The notes: generated by a model from the sequence alone, not told the origin. Shown: positions 8,167 to 16,454, counted from the stretch's first letter. The stretch is DNA of 64,000 nucleotides from an uncultured Halomonas sp. (GCF_947501415.1 NZ_CANMVL010000007.1:62001-126000); one strand, 5' to 3'. Numbers and translations: made by a program.

Positions 8167-8970
8167 TCAGGCGGCGGGGGCGACGAACTGACTGCAGCGC
8201 GGATCCTCGAATACGGCTTCCGGCGTACCCGAAGCCGCGATAAGGCCCTGGTCGAGGTAGACCAACTGGTCCGACACCTCGCGGGCGAAGTGCATCTCGT
8301 GGGTGACCAGCAGCATGGTGCGGCCCTCGTCGGCGAGGCCGCGGATCACGCCGAGCACCTCGTTGACGCGCTCGGGGTCCAGTGCCGAGGTGGGCTCGTC
8401 GAACAGCAGCAGGCGCGGCTCCATTGCCAGGGCCCGGGCGATGGCGACCCGCTGCTGCTGGCCCCCGGAGAGGAAGGCGGGGTAGGCATCGCGGCGGTCG
8501 GCCATGCCGACCCGCTCGAGATAATGTTCACCTAGCGCGGTGGCTCGCCGGCGGGAGAGTCCCTTGACTCGCATGGGGGCCTCGATGACGTTGCCGAGCA
8601 CGGTCAGGTGGGGCCAGAGGTTGAACTGCTGGAAGACCATGGTGACCTTGGCCCGCAGCCGCTGGAGCTGTTGACGATCGAGTCCAGTGATATCGCCCTC
8701 GGGGTTGCGGGTGAAGCGAATTGCCTCGTCGGCGATGGTCAGTTCGCCCTGGTCGGGGCGCTCGAGCAGGTTCATGCAGCGCAGCAGGGTGCTCTTGCCT
8801 GAGCCACTGGCGCCGATGATGGAGGTGACGGTGCCCTCGGCGACCTCGAGGGAGACGCCCTTGAGCACCTCCAGCTCGCCGAAATGCTTGATCAGTTGAT
8901 GGGCCGCCACCGCCACCGCCGGCGCGGTGGTGGTGCGGTCAGGGAAAGCGGCATTGAGCGATGATGTCAT
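8167..8970 (-). CDS. Amino-acid ABC transporter ATP-binding protein (HisP-like)
   Basis: A 267-residue ATPase with Walker A 'GASGSGKST', Q-loop '[12 protein letters not shown]', signature 'LSGGQQQR', Walker B '[12 protein letters not shown]' and switch 'VTHEMHF'. The ATG at 8970 is chosen because it overlaps the aminotransferase stop as ATGA; a TTG two codons upstream is possible. It energises the permease pair encoded just downstream. Confidence 0.92.
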   Translation of the reverse strand: MTSSLNAAFPDRTTTAPAVAVAAHQLIKHFGELEVLKGVSLEVAEGTVTSIIGASGSGKSTLLRCMNLLERPDQGELTIADEAIRFTRNPEGDITGLDRQQLQRLRAKVTMVFQQFNLWPHLTVLGNVIEAPMRVKGLSRRRATALGEHYLERVGMADRRDAYPAFLSGGQQQRVAIARALAMEPRLLLFDEPTSALDPERVNEVLGVIRGLADEGRTMLLVTHEMHFAREVSDQLVYLDQGLIAASGTPEAVFEDPRCSQFVAPAA

Positions 8971-10193
8971 AGGCAATCGGCCTCCGAGGCCGGGGTCGGT
9001 GGCAGGGCATGCGGGTCGCGCTCGCGCAGGGCGCGCTCCGCGAAGGAGGCCAGCCGTCGGCTGGCAGCGGCGAGACGCTCGGCGTCCACCGTCAGGCCGA
9101 GGCGCACGAAGCCGGCCGCCGAGGGGCCGAACGCCTCGCCGGAAAGCACCGAGATGCCCTCTTCATCGAGCAGGCGGTCGGCGAATGCCTGAGAGGAGAG
9201 GCCGGTGGCGCGGATATCCACCATCATGAACATGCCCGCCGGTGGGCGGACCGCGGTGACCGCCGGGCACCCGGCCAGGGCCTCGCAGACGACATCGCGG
9301 CGAGTCCGGTAGGTCTCGCGCATCTCCGCCAGCTCATGGGGAGGCGTCTTCAGGGCATCGCAGGCGGCGTCCTGAATGAAGTCGGGGCAGCCGTAGAGCA
9401 TGCACAGGGCCAGATGACTCAGATGCTGGATCAGTGCTTCCGGCCCCAGCACCCAGCCCAGGCGCCAGCCGGTCATGGCGTGGGACTTGGACAGGCTGCT
9501 GATCACCACACTGCGCTCCGCCATGCCGGGCAGTCCGGCGGGACAGAGGTGCTCGCCTTCGAAGATCAGCTCGGCGTAGACCTCATCGGAGATCAGCCAC
9601 AGGTCGTGGCGACGGCACAGCTCGGCGATGGCGGCCCAGGTGTCGGCGTCGATCAGCTGCCCGCTGGGGTTGTGGGGGCTGTTGAGCAGCAGAGCCCGAG
9701 TCCGTGGGGTGATCGCCGCCTCCAGCGCGGCGGGATCGAGACGGAAGCCCGCCTCGCCATCCATGGGTACCTGTACCATCTCGGCACCGGTGGCTCGCAG
9801 CACCGCCTCGTAGGTGACGTAGCAGGGCTCGGGGACCAGCACCTCGTCGCCGGGATCCAGCAGGCACTGGGCGGCGGCGTAGAGGCCGCACTGGGCACCG
9901 GCCGTGACGATGAGGTTGTCGGGGCCGACCTCGAGCCCCTGACGGCGGTAGTCGTCGGCGATGGCCTGGCGCAGTGCCAGCTTGCCTTGCACATCCGAGT
10001 AGTGAGTGGCGCCACCGCGCAGGCTGGTCACCGCGCTCTCGACGATCGCACCCGGAGTATCGAAGTCCGGGTCACCCACCGAGAGTATGGTGATATCGTC
10101 GCCATTGGCCTGACGCGCCAGGGCACGGTAGTGGATATCCCAGGCTGCGGCGCCTTCGCCGGCGATTCGTTCGGTCAGTTTGGAATAGCGCAT
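8967..10193 (-). CDS. aruH: AruH-like aminotransferase (arginine:pyruvate transaminase family)
   Basis: A PLP-dependent fold-type I aminotransferase of 408 residues, starting at '[20 protein letters not shown]'. This N-terminus and '[22 protein letters not shown]' match what I recall of Pseudomonas aeruginosa AruH, which moves the arginine amino group to pyruvate to give 2-ketoarginine. The PLP lysine is Lys236 in '[13 protein letters not shown]', with Asn175 in 'SPHNPSG' and Asp203/Tyr206 in 'ISDEVY'. The longer upstream reading frame is not credible. The neighbouring ThDP enzyme resembles AruI, so the pair would deaminate and then decarboxylate one substrate. That substrate is inferred to be arginine or a cationic analogue. 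Confidence 0.82.
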   Translation of the reverse strand: MRYSKLTERIAGEGAAAWDIHYRALARQANGDDITILSVGDPDFDTPGAIVESAVTSLRGGATHYSDVQGKLALRQAIADDYRRQGLEVGPDNLIVTAGAQCGLYAAAQCLLDPGDEVLVPEPCYVTYEAVLRATGAEMVQVPMDGEAGFRLDPAALEAAITPRTRALLLNSPHNPSGQLIDADTWAAIAELCRRHDLWLISDEVYAELIFEGEHLCPAGLPGMAERSVVISSLSKSHAMTGWRLGWVLGPEALIQHLSHLALCMLYGCPDFIQDAACDALKTPPHELAEMRETYRTRRDVVCEALAGCPAVTAVRPPAGMFMMVDIRATGLSSQAFADRLLDEEGISVLSGEAFGPSAAGFVRLGLTVDAERLAAASRRLASFAERALRERDPHALPPTPASEADCL

Positions 10194-10218
10194 CTCGATC
10201 TCGTTATTGTCGGTCGGG

Positions 10219-10962
10219 CTAGAGGGTCTGCGGGTCTGGTGTGCGGTCGGCCAGGCGCCGACACTCGGCCTGCCAGGCGCGACCGATGCCTGCCGGGCTA
10301 TCGGCCCAGGCCTCGTACTGGCGGGCGACGTGCTCGGCCATTGCCGGTGAGGCCGTCCGCAGCGCTCGGCCGGTGGCCTGGGCGGCCAGCTGGGCCTGGC
10401 AGCTGCGCTCCAGGTCACGCATCACGAGGAAGGCTTCGCCGACGCTGCGCCCGCAGGTCAGCAGGCCGTGCTGGCGCAGGATCATCGCGCGGTGGGGACC
10501 GAGGTCGGCGGCCAGGCGCTCGCGCTCGTCGAGGTCCAGGGCGATGCCCTCATAGTCGTGATAGGCCAGCCGGTCGTGGAACTGCAGCGCCCACTGATTG
10601 AGCGGCAGCAGGCCCTCCTCCAGGCATGACAGGGCGACGCCGGCGACGGTATGGGTATGCAGCACACAGACGACCTCGGGGCGGGCGTCGTGGAGTGCGC
10701 TATGGATGGTGAAGCCGGCCGGGTTGATGCCCAGCCCGGTGGGGTCGTCGAGCACCTCGCCATCGCCACTCACCGTGACCAGGTTGTCCTCTCGCACCTC
10801 CTCGAAGCGCAGCCCGAAGGCGTTGAGCAGGAAGCGGTCGTCGCTCAGACGCGCGGAGACATGGGTGGAGATGCCATCGTCCATGCCGTCCAGCGCGATC
10901 AGCTGGTAGGCGGCGGCCAGGTCGCGACGGATGGCGAGTTCGTCCATTTGGTGGCCACTCAC
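10219..10962 (-). CDS. Class II aldolase/adducin family protein
   Basis: A 247-residue protein with the zinc-binding pattern of class II aldolases: 'VLHTHTVAGVALS' supplies two His and 'RQHGLLTCG' the third. Family members split or epimerise sugar phosphates or related hydroxy-oxo compounds, and many act on unknown substrates. GTG at 10962 is preferred as start: it overlaps the proX stop (GTGA) and has GGAG 8 bases upstream, while the in-frame ATG at 10947 has no ribosome-binding site. Its place in this operon is not explained by the arginine transaminase or TmpAB pathways, so it may act on a hydroxylated intermediate. Confidence 0.8.
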   Translation of the reverse strand: MSGHQMDELAIRRDLAAAYQLIALDGMDDGISTHVSARLSDDRFLLNAFGLRFEEVREDNLVTVSGDGEVLDDPTGLGINPAGFTIHSALHDARPEVVCVLHTHTVAGVALSCLEEGLLPLNQWALQFHDRLAYHDYEGIALDLDERERLAADLGPHRAMILRQHGLLTCGRSVGEAFLVMRDLERSCQAQLAAQATGRALRTASPAMAEHVARQYEAWADSPAGIGRAWQAECRRLADRTPDPQTL

Positions 10963-11897
10963 AGGCTCTGCTCCACGGCACTCAGGGCGCTATCGCCGTC
11001 GCGGGTGGTCACGCCCTCCAGGAAGGTGGCGACGCGCTCGGGGTGGTTGACCAGCCAGTCGTGAGCCACCTCTTCGAGGTCGCCGTTTTCCAGGCTGTAG
11101 GCGCGAATGAATTCGCTCTGTTCATCGGCCGAGAGCACGAATTGATCGAGCAGTCTGAGCATGTTGGGGTTGGCCTCCGCGTAGGCCTTGGAGACGATGG
11201 TCTTGACGTCGCTGCTGCCGTTGTCGTCGCCGTAGACTCCCTCGGGGTCGTCGAGAATCACGGTGTTGTACTCCGGTACCATCCAGTGGGGCGTCCAGCC
11301 GTAGAAGATGATCCAGCGCTCCTCCTGTACGGCGCCCTTCACCTCGCTGAGCATGCCGGGCGTCGAGGAGGGCTTGCCTTCCCAGTCACCCAGCCCGTAG
11401 ATGTCGGCGTCGATGGCGGCATTGAGCATGTCGGTGACCGTGGAGCCGTTCTCGATGCTGTAGACGCGGTAGTCGAAGCGCTCGGCGACCTCCGGGTCGG
11501 CCAGCTGCTCGGCGCTGGTGAGGCCGGTTTCGGCGACATAGTCCGGCACCGTGAAGCCCATGCGCGCGCCGTTGACGTTGTTACCCAGGTCGACGATGCC
11601 ACCGTTCTCCATGGCGGCATCAAAGCTCTCCTGCTGGGCGGGCAGCCAGCCGGCCAGGAAGGCGTCGGCTTCACCGCTCTGCAGGACCTGGTAACCCACC
11701 GTGGAGCTCACTCCCAGGGTCTCGACCCGGTACCCCAGGGGTTCGGCGAGCTGGGCGAAGATCTCTGACTTGACCGTGACACCGGGCCAAGGTGGCACGA
11801 TCAGGCGCAACTCCTCGTTGGCGTCCTGCGCCGCCTGGGCCGAGAGAGGCAGCAGGCCGGCGAAAGCCAGGCTGGTGGCTAGGGTTGTCTTACGCAT
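10959..11897 (-). CDS. Glycine betaine/quaternary-amine-binding protein (ProX/OpuAC type)
   Basis: A 312-residue periplasmic protein with a Sec signal peptide (cut after 'LSAQA'). The mature part begins 'LRLIVPPWPGVTVKSEI' and contains 'LAGWLPAQQ' and 'FYGWTPHWM', which match OpuAC/ProX proteins that hold trimethylammonium groups in an aromatic box. ATG at 11897 has a GGAG site. No ProV/ProW partner is encoded here: the only ABC transporter in the operon is of the polar amino-acid type and already has its own binding protein. It might serve a ProVW pair encoded elsewhere. Its presence suggests that the operon handles a quaternary amine. Confidence 0.86.
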   Translation of the reverse strand: MRKTTLATSLAFAGLLPLSAQAAQDANEELRLIVPPWPGVTVKSEIFAQLAEPLGYRVETLGVSSTVGYQVLQSGEADAFLAGWLPAQQESFDAAMENGGIVDLGNNVNGARMGFTVPDYVAETGLTSAEQLADPEVAERFDYRVYSIENGSTVTDMLNAAIDADIYGLGDWEGKPSSTPGMLSEVKGAVQEERWIIFYGWTPHWMVPEYNTVILDDPEGVYGDDNGSSDVKTIVSKAYAEANPNMLRLLDQFVLSADEQSEFIRAYSLENGDLEEVAHDWLVNHPERVATFLEGVTTRDGDSALSAVEQSL

Positions 11898-11936
11898 GTC
11901 AGGTCTCCTCAAGTGTTATTGGATAGCGGTCACGGG

Positions 11937-13538
11937 TTACAGGGCGGCGACCCAGGCCGTGGCATCCACCTCGATCAGCAGGGGTGAATCATTCGCATCG
12001 AGCTCTGCCAGGGCCTGCCCCAGGGCGGCGGGGTCACCCACGCCCCGGTAACGGCACGCGTAGCTGGTGGCCAGCGCCTTGAAGTCCGGGGCTGCCAGGT
12101 CGACCCCGAGGTGGGGCACCTCGCTCATCGACATGTAGCGCCGAATTTCGTCATAACCGTCATTGTTCCAGATCACCACGGCCACGGCGCGACCGAGGTC
12201 GCGGGCGGTGCCGAGCTCGCCGAGCACGAACTGGAGCCCGCCGTCGCCGACCAGTGCCACCACCGGGTGTTGCGGCTGGGCCAGGGCGGCCCCCAGGGCG
12301 GCGGGCAGGCCGTAGCCGAGGGTGCCGAAGCCGGTGGCAGCATTGAACCAGCGTCGCGGGGCCGGCAGCGAGGCCAGGAAGTTGCCGGCATAGACCGGGC
12401 CGGTGGAGTCGCCGACCATGATGGCCTCGGGCAGCACCTCGCGCAGAGTGGCATAGAGCGGCACATAGGGGGCGAGTTCCGGGTCGTCGGCGAGTGCCAG
12501 CTCGTGGCGTACGGCGGCGGCCCGGGCTGCACCGTCGCGGCGGGTGGCTGCCGGCAGATGCTCGAGCAGTCCGTTCATCGCCTGGCCGGCCTCGGCCAGG
12601 ATGGCCAGATCGGCGGTCTGGTTACGGCCCAGTTGCTGGGGGTCGATATCGATGCGAATCAGGCGGCCATCGAGCCGGAAGCCCTCGTCGGTGTACATGT
12701 CGTAATCGGTTTCGCCCAGCTCGGTACCGATCGCCACGACCACATCGGCCTGGGAGGCCAGTCGGCGCGCGGCGGGCAGGCTCGCGGTAGCCCCCAGATC
12801 GAGGGGGTGGTCGAGGCCCAGCACACCCTTGGCGTTGATGGTGGTAAGGGCCGGGGCATCGAGGTGCTCGACCAGTCGACGGGCGGCTTTCGGCGAGGCG
12901 GCGGTGCCGCCCCCGAGAAGCAGCAGCGGACGCTGCGCGGTAGCCAGCCACTTGGCAGCCATCTCCAGCGCGGCAGGGGCCGGTGCCGGTGGAAAGGTCT
13001 GTGCCGGACCAGCAGTTGCCTTCGGCGCCGGGGCGGTCATCACATCCAGCGGAATCTCGATATGCACCGGGCCTGGCCGTGCGGAGGCGAAGATCGCGAA
13101 GGCGCGGTCCAGGACCTCTGGCAGTGCAGCCGGGTCGAGGAGGGTGTGGCTGAAGAGGCTGACGCCGGCCAGGGTCTGACTCTGGTGAGGCATCTCGTGC
13201 AACCGCCCCTGGCCGCGACCCAGGGTGTGGCGCTGATTGACGCTTGAGATCACCAGCATCGGCACCGAATCGGCCAGGGCCTGGCCCATGGCGGTGGCGA
13301 TATTGGTCATGCCCGGGCCGGTGATGATGAAGCAGGCCGCCGGCTTGCCGCTGGCTCGGGCATAGCCGTCGGCCATGAAACCGGCTCCCTGCTCATGGCG
13401 CGGGGTGACATGCTGAATCCGGCCTTGGCCCAGCGCACGGTATAGCTCGACGGTGTGTACCCCGGGAATGCCGAAGGCGGTGTCGACACCGTGCGCCTCG
13501 AGAAGGCTCAAGAGCTGCTGAGCACAGGTCTGGCTCAT
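11937..13538 (-). CDS. aruI: ThDP-dependent 2-oxoacid decarboxylase, AruI-like (5-guanidino-2-oxopentanoate decarboxylase)
   Basis: A 533-residue thiamine-diphosphate enzyme of the acetolactate-synthase-like group. It starts 'MSQTCAQQLLSLLEAHGVDT' and has 'FGIPGVHTVELYR', catalytic Glu49 in 'RHEQGAGFMADGYAR', and the ThDP/Mg motif starting 'VGDGGLQF' and ending 'WNN'. The N-terminal pattern fits proteins annotated as 2-ketoarginine decarboxylase, which makes 4-guanidinobutanal. The ATG overlaps the HD-gene stop by one base (TAATG); the longer upstream frame is rejected. With the AruH-like aminotransferase and the aldehyde dehydrogenase it completes amino acid, then 2-oxoacid, then aldehyde, then acid. 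The subfamily rests on memory of annotated homologues, so substrate confidence is moderate. Confidence 0.72.
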   Translation of the reverse strand: MSQTCAQQLLSLLEAHGVDTAFGIPGVHTVELYRALGQGRIQHVTPRHEQGAGFMADGYARASGKPAACFIITGPGMTNIATAMGQALADSVPMLVISSVNQRHTLGRGQGRLHEMPHQSQTLAGVSLFSHTLLDPAALPEVLDRAFAIFASARPGPVHIEIPLDVMTAPAPKATAGPAQTFPPAPAPAALEMAAKWLATAQRPLLLLGGGTAASPKAARRLVEHLDAPALTTINAKGVLGLDHPLDLGATASLPAARRLASQADVVVAIGTELGETDYDMYTDEGFRLDGRLIRIDIDPQQLGRNQTADLAILAEAGQAMNGLLEHLPAATRRDGAARAAAVRHELALADDPELAPYVPLYATLREVLPEAIMVGDSTGPVYAGNFLASLPAPRRWFNAATGFGTLGYGLPAALGAALAQPQHPVVALVGDGGLQFVLGELGTARDLGRAVAVVIWNNDGYDEIRRYMSMSEVPHLGVDLAAPDFKALATSYACRYRGVGDPAALGQALAELDANDSPLLIEVDATAWVAAL

Positions 13539-14137
13539 TACGGCGTCTCCTCGGACAGTGACTCCTCGGGCAGTGGCTCGGGAAGCCCCCCGCGGGGGAC
13601 TCGGCCGAGCACCCTCTCCACCATCGGGATGAAGTGCTCGAGGGGAAGGCTGTCGTAGTCGGGATCGAAGCTGGCCTGATCCCACTCGTCACAGAAACGC
13701 ACGGTTCTCTCATAGGCCGGGTGATCGCGGTACTGCTCTCGCGCGTGACGGTCCTGCCCGAAGAAGTGCCGGTAGTGATAGCCCTGAAAGAGTTCGTGGT
13801 GACGGATCATCCACGCATTGAGCGGATCGATAAAGGGCTCGAGGATGGCCGCCGCGACCTCGGCATGGTTGGCCGGTGCCAGATCGTCACCGATGTCGTG
13901 GAGCAGGGCGCAGACCACCATCTCCTCATCGGCACCGTCGCGCAGTGCACGCGTTGCGGTCTGCAGGCAGTGTTCGTAGCGATCCACTGGGTAACCGTGG
14001 TGGTCGCCCGCCAGGTTGTGCAGATGGGCCAGCACCCGGCGCGGGGCATCGTCGATATAGTCGCGATAACGGGCGTCGATCAGGGCCCATTCGTCGCGCT
14101 GGGCCTCACCGAAGTTTCGAAAGCGAGCTTGTTTCAT
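13538..14137 (-). CDS. HD-domain diiron oxygenase-like protein (PhnZ/TmpB superfamily candidate)
   Basis: A 199-residue HD-domain protein. Candidate metal ligands are His56 ('DRYEHCLQTA'), His80-Asp81 ('ALLHDIGDDL'), His91 ('ANHAEVAA'), His113/114 ('IRHHELFQGY') and Asp150 or Asp153 ('FCDEWDQ'). Members of this superfamily paired with a 2OG dioxygenase include PhnZ and TmpB, mixed-valent diiron oxygenases that split an alpha-hydroxyphosphonate C-P bond. The gene starts at an ATGA overlap with the dioxygenase stop and has an AGGGAG site, so the two are coupled. The spacing between HD and the third His is shorter than I recall for PhnZ, so the substrate may differ. Many such proteins are labelled phosphohydrolase, which I think is less likely here. 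Confidence 0.68.
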   Translation of the reverse strand: MKQARFRNFGEAQRDEWALIDARYRDYIDDAPRRVLAHLHNLAGDHHGYPVDRYEHCLQTATRALRDGADEEMVVCALLHDIGDDLAPANHAEVAAAILEPFIDPLNAWMIRHHELFQGYHYRHFFGQDRHAREQYRDHPAYERTVRFCDEWDQASFDPDYDSLPLEHFIPMVERVLGRVPRGGLPEPLPEESLSEETP

Positions 14138-15252
14138 GCGGGCTCTCCCTTGACCTGTGAAGTGGCGAGATGCTCTCGCAGGGTGCGGCGTCGGCTGGCG
14201 GTACTGTCCCGGTCCACATACCCCTGGCGCATATGACGTACGCCGCCGGCGAGCTGAAAGGCGCTACGCCCATGAAGCAGGCGGTAGTTGTCCATGATCA
14301 ACATCTGGCCGGGGTCGAGCTTGAGGTGCAGGGTCAGCTCCTCGCCGGTGATCAGCCGGTAGAAGGCCTGGCGTGCGGCGTAATAGGCCTCGAGTTCCTC
14401 GGGGGGAAGTGCAGGCACCTGCTCGGTGCGGTTGGAGTAGCGTACCCGCACCGGAGTGCCGTGGCTGTCCAGCTCGATCAACGGCCCCTCGCTCTCCAGG
14501 TCAGTGTCGGCATCGTGATAACGGAAGCCGGGCGTGACCCGGGTCAGTGTGGCGTAGGCCTCGGGATCGCGCTCGCGCAGCAGGCGAGCCGCCATGAAAC
14601 CGTCGGCCAGGGTGCTGTCACCACCATCGGCGGCATTGGTCAGACAGTGCAGCCAGATATAGCCGGGGATGGGGTCACGATAGGGGTTGTCCGTGTGGGG
14701 CTCCAGGCCGCGCTGAGTCATGGTCAGGTCATAGGCGTTGGCCACGGACTTGACGTCGGCGATGCCACCCCAGTTGGTACGGCGCAGCGGGCCGATGCGG
14801 TCGATCAGGGGCTGCATCCCATCGACCTGCGCCGGCACCCCGGAGACGACCACAAAGCCATCCCGGTGGAGGGCTTCCAGCATCTCCAGAAGGACCGTGT
14901 CATCCTCGCGGGCCGCGTCAAAGTCGGCCTGGGGAAGCGGGGCGCCGGCGGCATCCCACAGCCTTCTGGGAGGATCGCTGGGCATATTCCTGAACAGCGT
15001 GTCGAGATCGAAGGCGGTGCGATGACCATCGCTGAAGCACAGCTGAAGCCGATTATCGGTTACCTCTGCGGAATCGATCGTCAGCGATAACGGCAGCTCC
15101 GCCGCCTCGATCAGGCGTTGACCGGTACGCGGGTCCAGGGTGTCGGCGTCGGGGCTGCGTTCGCGCAGCCAGAGGGCGGCGAACTGGCGCTGGTGTCCGT
15201 CGTGCTCGATCGCCAGATGGCGGCGATTGGCAAGAGGCGTGACGTGAGTCAT
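14134..15252 (-). CDS. 2-oxoglutarate/Fe(II) dioxygenase of the gamma-butyrobetaine hydroxylase/TmpA family
   Basis: A 372-residue, two-domain protein. The small N-terminal domain has the family pattern 'LWLRERSPDADTLDP' but lacks the zinc cysteines found in mammalian gamma-butyrobetaine hydroxylase. The TauD-type catalytic domain carries the iron triad His186-x-Asp188 ('LEPHTDNPYRDP') and His327 ('NYRLLHGRSAF'), with Arg339/342 available for 2-oxoglutarate. Relatives hydroxylate gamma-butyrobetaine, trimethyllysine or, in TmpA, 2-trimethylaminoethylphosphonate. It is the first gene of the operon, and its overlap with an HD-oxygenase-like gene favours a TmpA-type two-step role. A TGGAG site precedes the ATG. 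Confidence 0.78.
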   Translation of the reverse strand: MTHVTPLANRRHLAIEHDGHQRQFAALWLRERSPDADTLDPRTGQRLIEAAELPLSLTIDSAEVTDNRLQLCFSDGHRTAFDLDTLFRNMPSDPPRRLWDAAGAPLPQADFDAAREDDTVLLEMLEALHRDGFVVVSGVPAQVDGMQPLIDRIGPLRRTNWGGIADVKSVANAYDLTMTQRGLEPHTDNPYRDPIPGYIWLHCLTNAADGGDSTLADGFMAARLLRERDPEAYATLTRVTPGFRYHDADTDLESEGPLIELDSHGTPVRVRYSNRTEQVPALPPEELEAYYAARQAFYRLITGEELTLHLKLDPGQMLIMDNYRLLHGRSAFQLAGGVRHMRQGYVDRDSTASRRRTLREHLATSQVKGEPA

Positions 15253-15325
15253 GGCGGTATCTCCACGGGCTGTGCTAGAGGTCGCTCTCTACCCTAAGCC
15301 CCTCCGCGGCATGCGACTTGATTAG

Positions 15326-15355
15326 ATTGGCCATAAAGTTGACTATATTGGCCAT
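15326..15355. promoter_or_regulatory. Direct repeat ATTGGCCAT x2, candidate regulator operator
   Basis: ATTGGCCAT occurs at 15326-15334 and 15347-15355. The start-to-start distance is 21 bp, two helical turns, as AraC-family proteins favour. The repeats lie in the divergent region between the catabolic operon (start 15252) and the GlxA/AraC-type regulator, and the second overlaps the regulator ATG. The core TGGCCA is itself palindromic. The binding protein is inferred to be the adjacent regulator. Confidence 0.42.
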
Positions 15356-16358
15356 GTTAGATGCTGCCGAAGGGCTGTGGCCCTACCCGCGCCCCGACTC
15401 CCCTCCCTTGCTGACCCCCGAGCAGGCCGAGCACACGCTAAATGTATGGTTGGTGCCGCGCTTCTCCATGCTGACTCTGTTCTGTCTACTGGAACCGCTT
15501 CGGGTGGCCAATCGCTTTGGCCGCGACCTCTTCGCCTGGCGGCTGCTCTCGTCGGATGGCGAGGCGGTTGTGGCGAGCAATGGCGTGCGTATCGACGTGG
15601 ATGGCGCCATCGCCACTCTGGATGATGCGGCGAGGCTGATGGTGGTGTCATCGTACGATGCAGAAGCGACCGTCAGCTTCCAGGACCGCGCCATATTGCG
15701 GCGCATTGCGGCCCATGGCGGGTGGCTGGGCGGGTTGGACACGGCCCCCTTTATCCTGGCCCGGGCGGGAGTGCTCACCGGGCATCGGGTGGCACTGCAC
15801 TGGGAGAGTGTTGCGGCCTTCCGCCGAGAGTTTCCCGACCTCGAGGTCAGTCCGGGCAGCTATGAAATGGATGACACGCGTCTCACCGGGTCCGGGGGGG
15901 CCGCCGGTATCGACATGATGCTGACCTGGATCGAGCAGGCCTATGGGCCGGCGCTGGCGGATGCTGTCGGACTTCAGCTGATCCACCAGAGACCCCGTGG
16001 GGAGGGGGAGAAACCACAGCTGCGCTACGGTGAGCTGCCGCGTGGAGTGGTCCGCGCCCTGGCCGTTATGGAGGCCAATCTCGGCAAGGCGCTGTCGATC
16101 CCCGAGCTCTGTCGGCTGGTGGGGCAGTCCCAGCGGCAGCTTGGACGCCTGTTCCGGCACCATTTCGGCGAAACGCCACAGCAGAGTTATCTGGGCATGC
16201 GTCTGGATCGCGCCCGCCAGCTGCTCACCGATAGCCAGTGCCTGGTGACGGAGGCGGCGCTGGCGACCGGCTTTACCCAGCCGGCGCACTTTACGCGGGC
16301 CTATCGTCGCCGGTTCGGCGAGGCCCCCAGTGTGACGGCAGAGCGCAGGCAGGGCTGA
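15354..16358 (+). CDS. GlxA/CdhR-type AraC-family transcriptional regulator
   Basis: A 334-residue protein with an N-terminal DJ-1/PfpI-like (GATase1-like) sensing domain ('FSMLTLFCLLEPLRVANR', 'GGWLGGLDTAPFILARAGVL') and a C-terminal AraC double helix-turn-helix ('LSIPELCRLVGQSQRQLGRLFRHH' split by the linker; second motif 'VTEAALATGFTQPAHFTRAYRR'). This architecture is shared by GbdR, CdhR and ArgR of pseudomonads, which respond to betaines, carnitine and arginine. It is divergent from the 11-gene operon and is its likely activator. The ATG at 15354 is preferred, although a TTG 12 codons upstream is open; neither has a good ribosome-binding site. Confidence 0.85.
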   Translation: MLDAAEGLWPYPRPDSPPLLTPEQAEHTLNVWLVPRFSMLTLFCLLEPLRVANRFGRDLFAWRLLSSDGEAVVASNGVRIDVDGAIATLDDAARLMVVSSYDAEATVSFQDRAILRRIAAHGGWLGGLDTAPFILARAGVLTGHRVALHWESVAAFRREFPDLEVSPGSYEMDDTRLTGSGGAAGIDMMLTWIEQAYGPALADAVGLQLIHQRPRGEGEKPQLRYGELPRGVVRALAVMEANLGKALSIPELCRLVGQSQRQLGRLFRHHFGETPQQSYLGMRLDRARQLLTDSQCLVTEAALATGFTQPAHFTRAYRRRFGEAPSVTAERRQG

Positions 16359-16454
16359 AAGCCGACCCTTCAAGGGGTAGTCCCCCGGCTGTGCTACGGT
16401 GTCATTGTGGCTGGAGCGCCATCACAGATAATCAAGGGACGGAGGCTGTGATCA

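Noticed and set aside
9009-10601. 530-codon plus-strand frame across the aminotransferase and aldolase genes
   Set aside because: The minus-strand genes have full PLP and zinc motifs; the plus-strand translation is rich in Gly/His/Gln, as a mirror of coding sequence would be.
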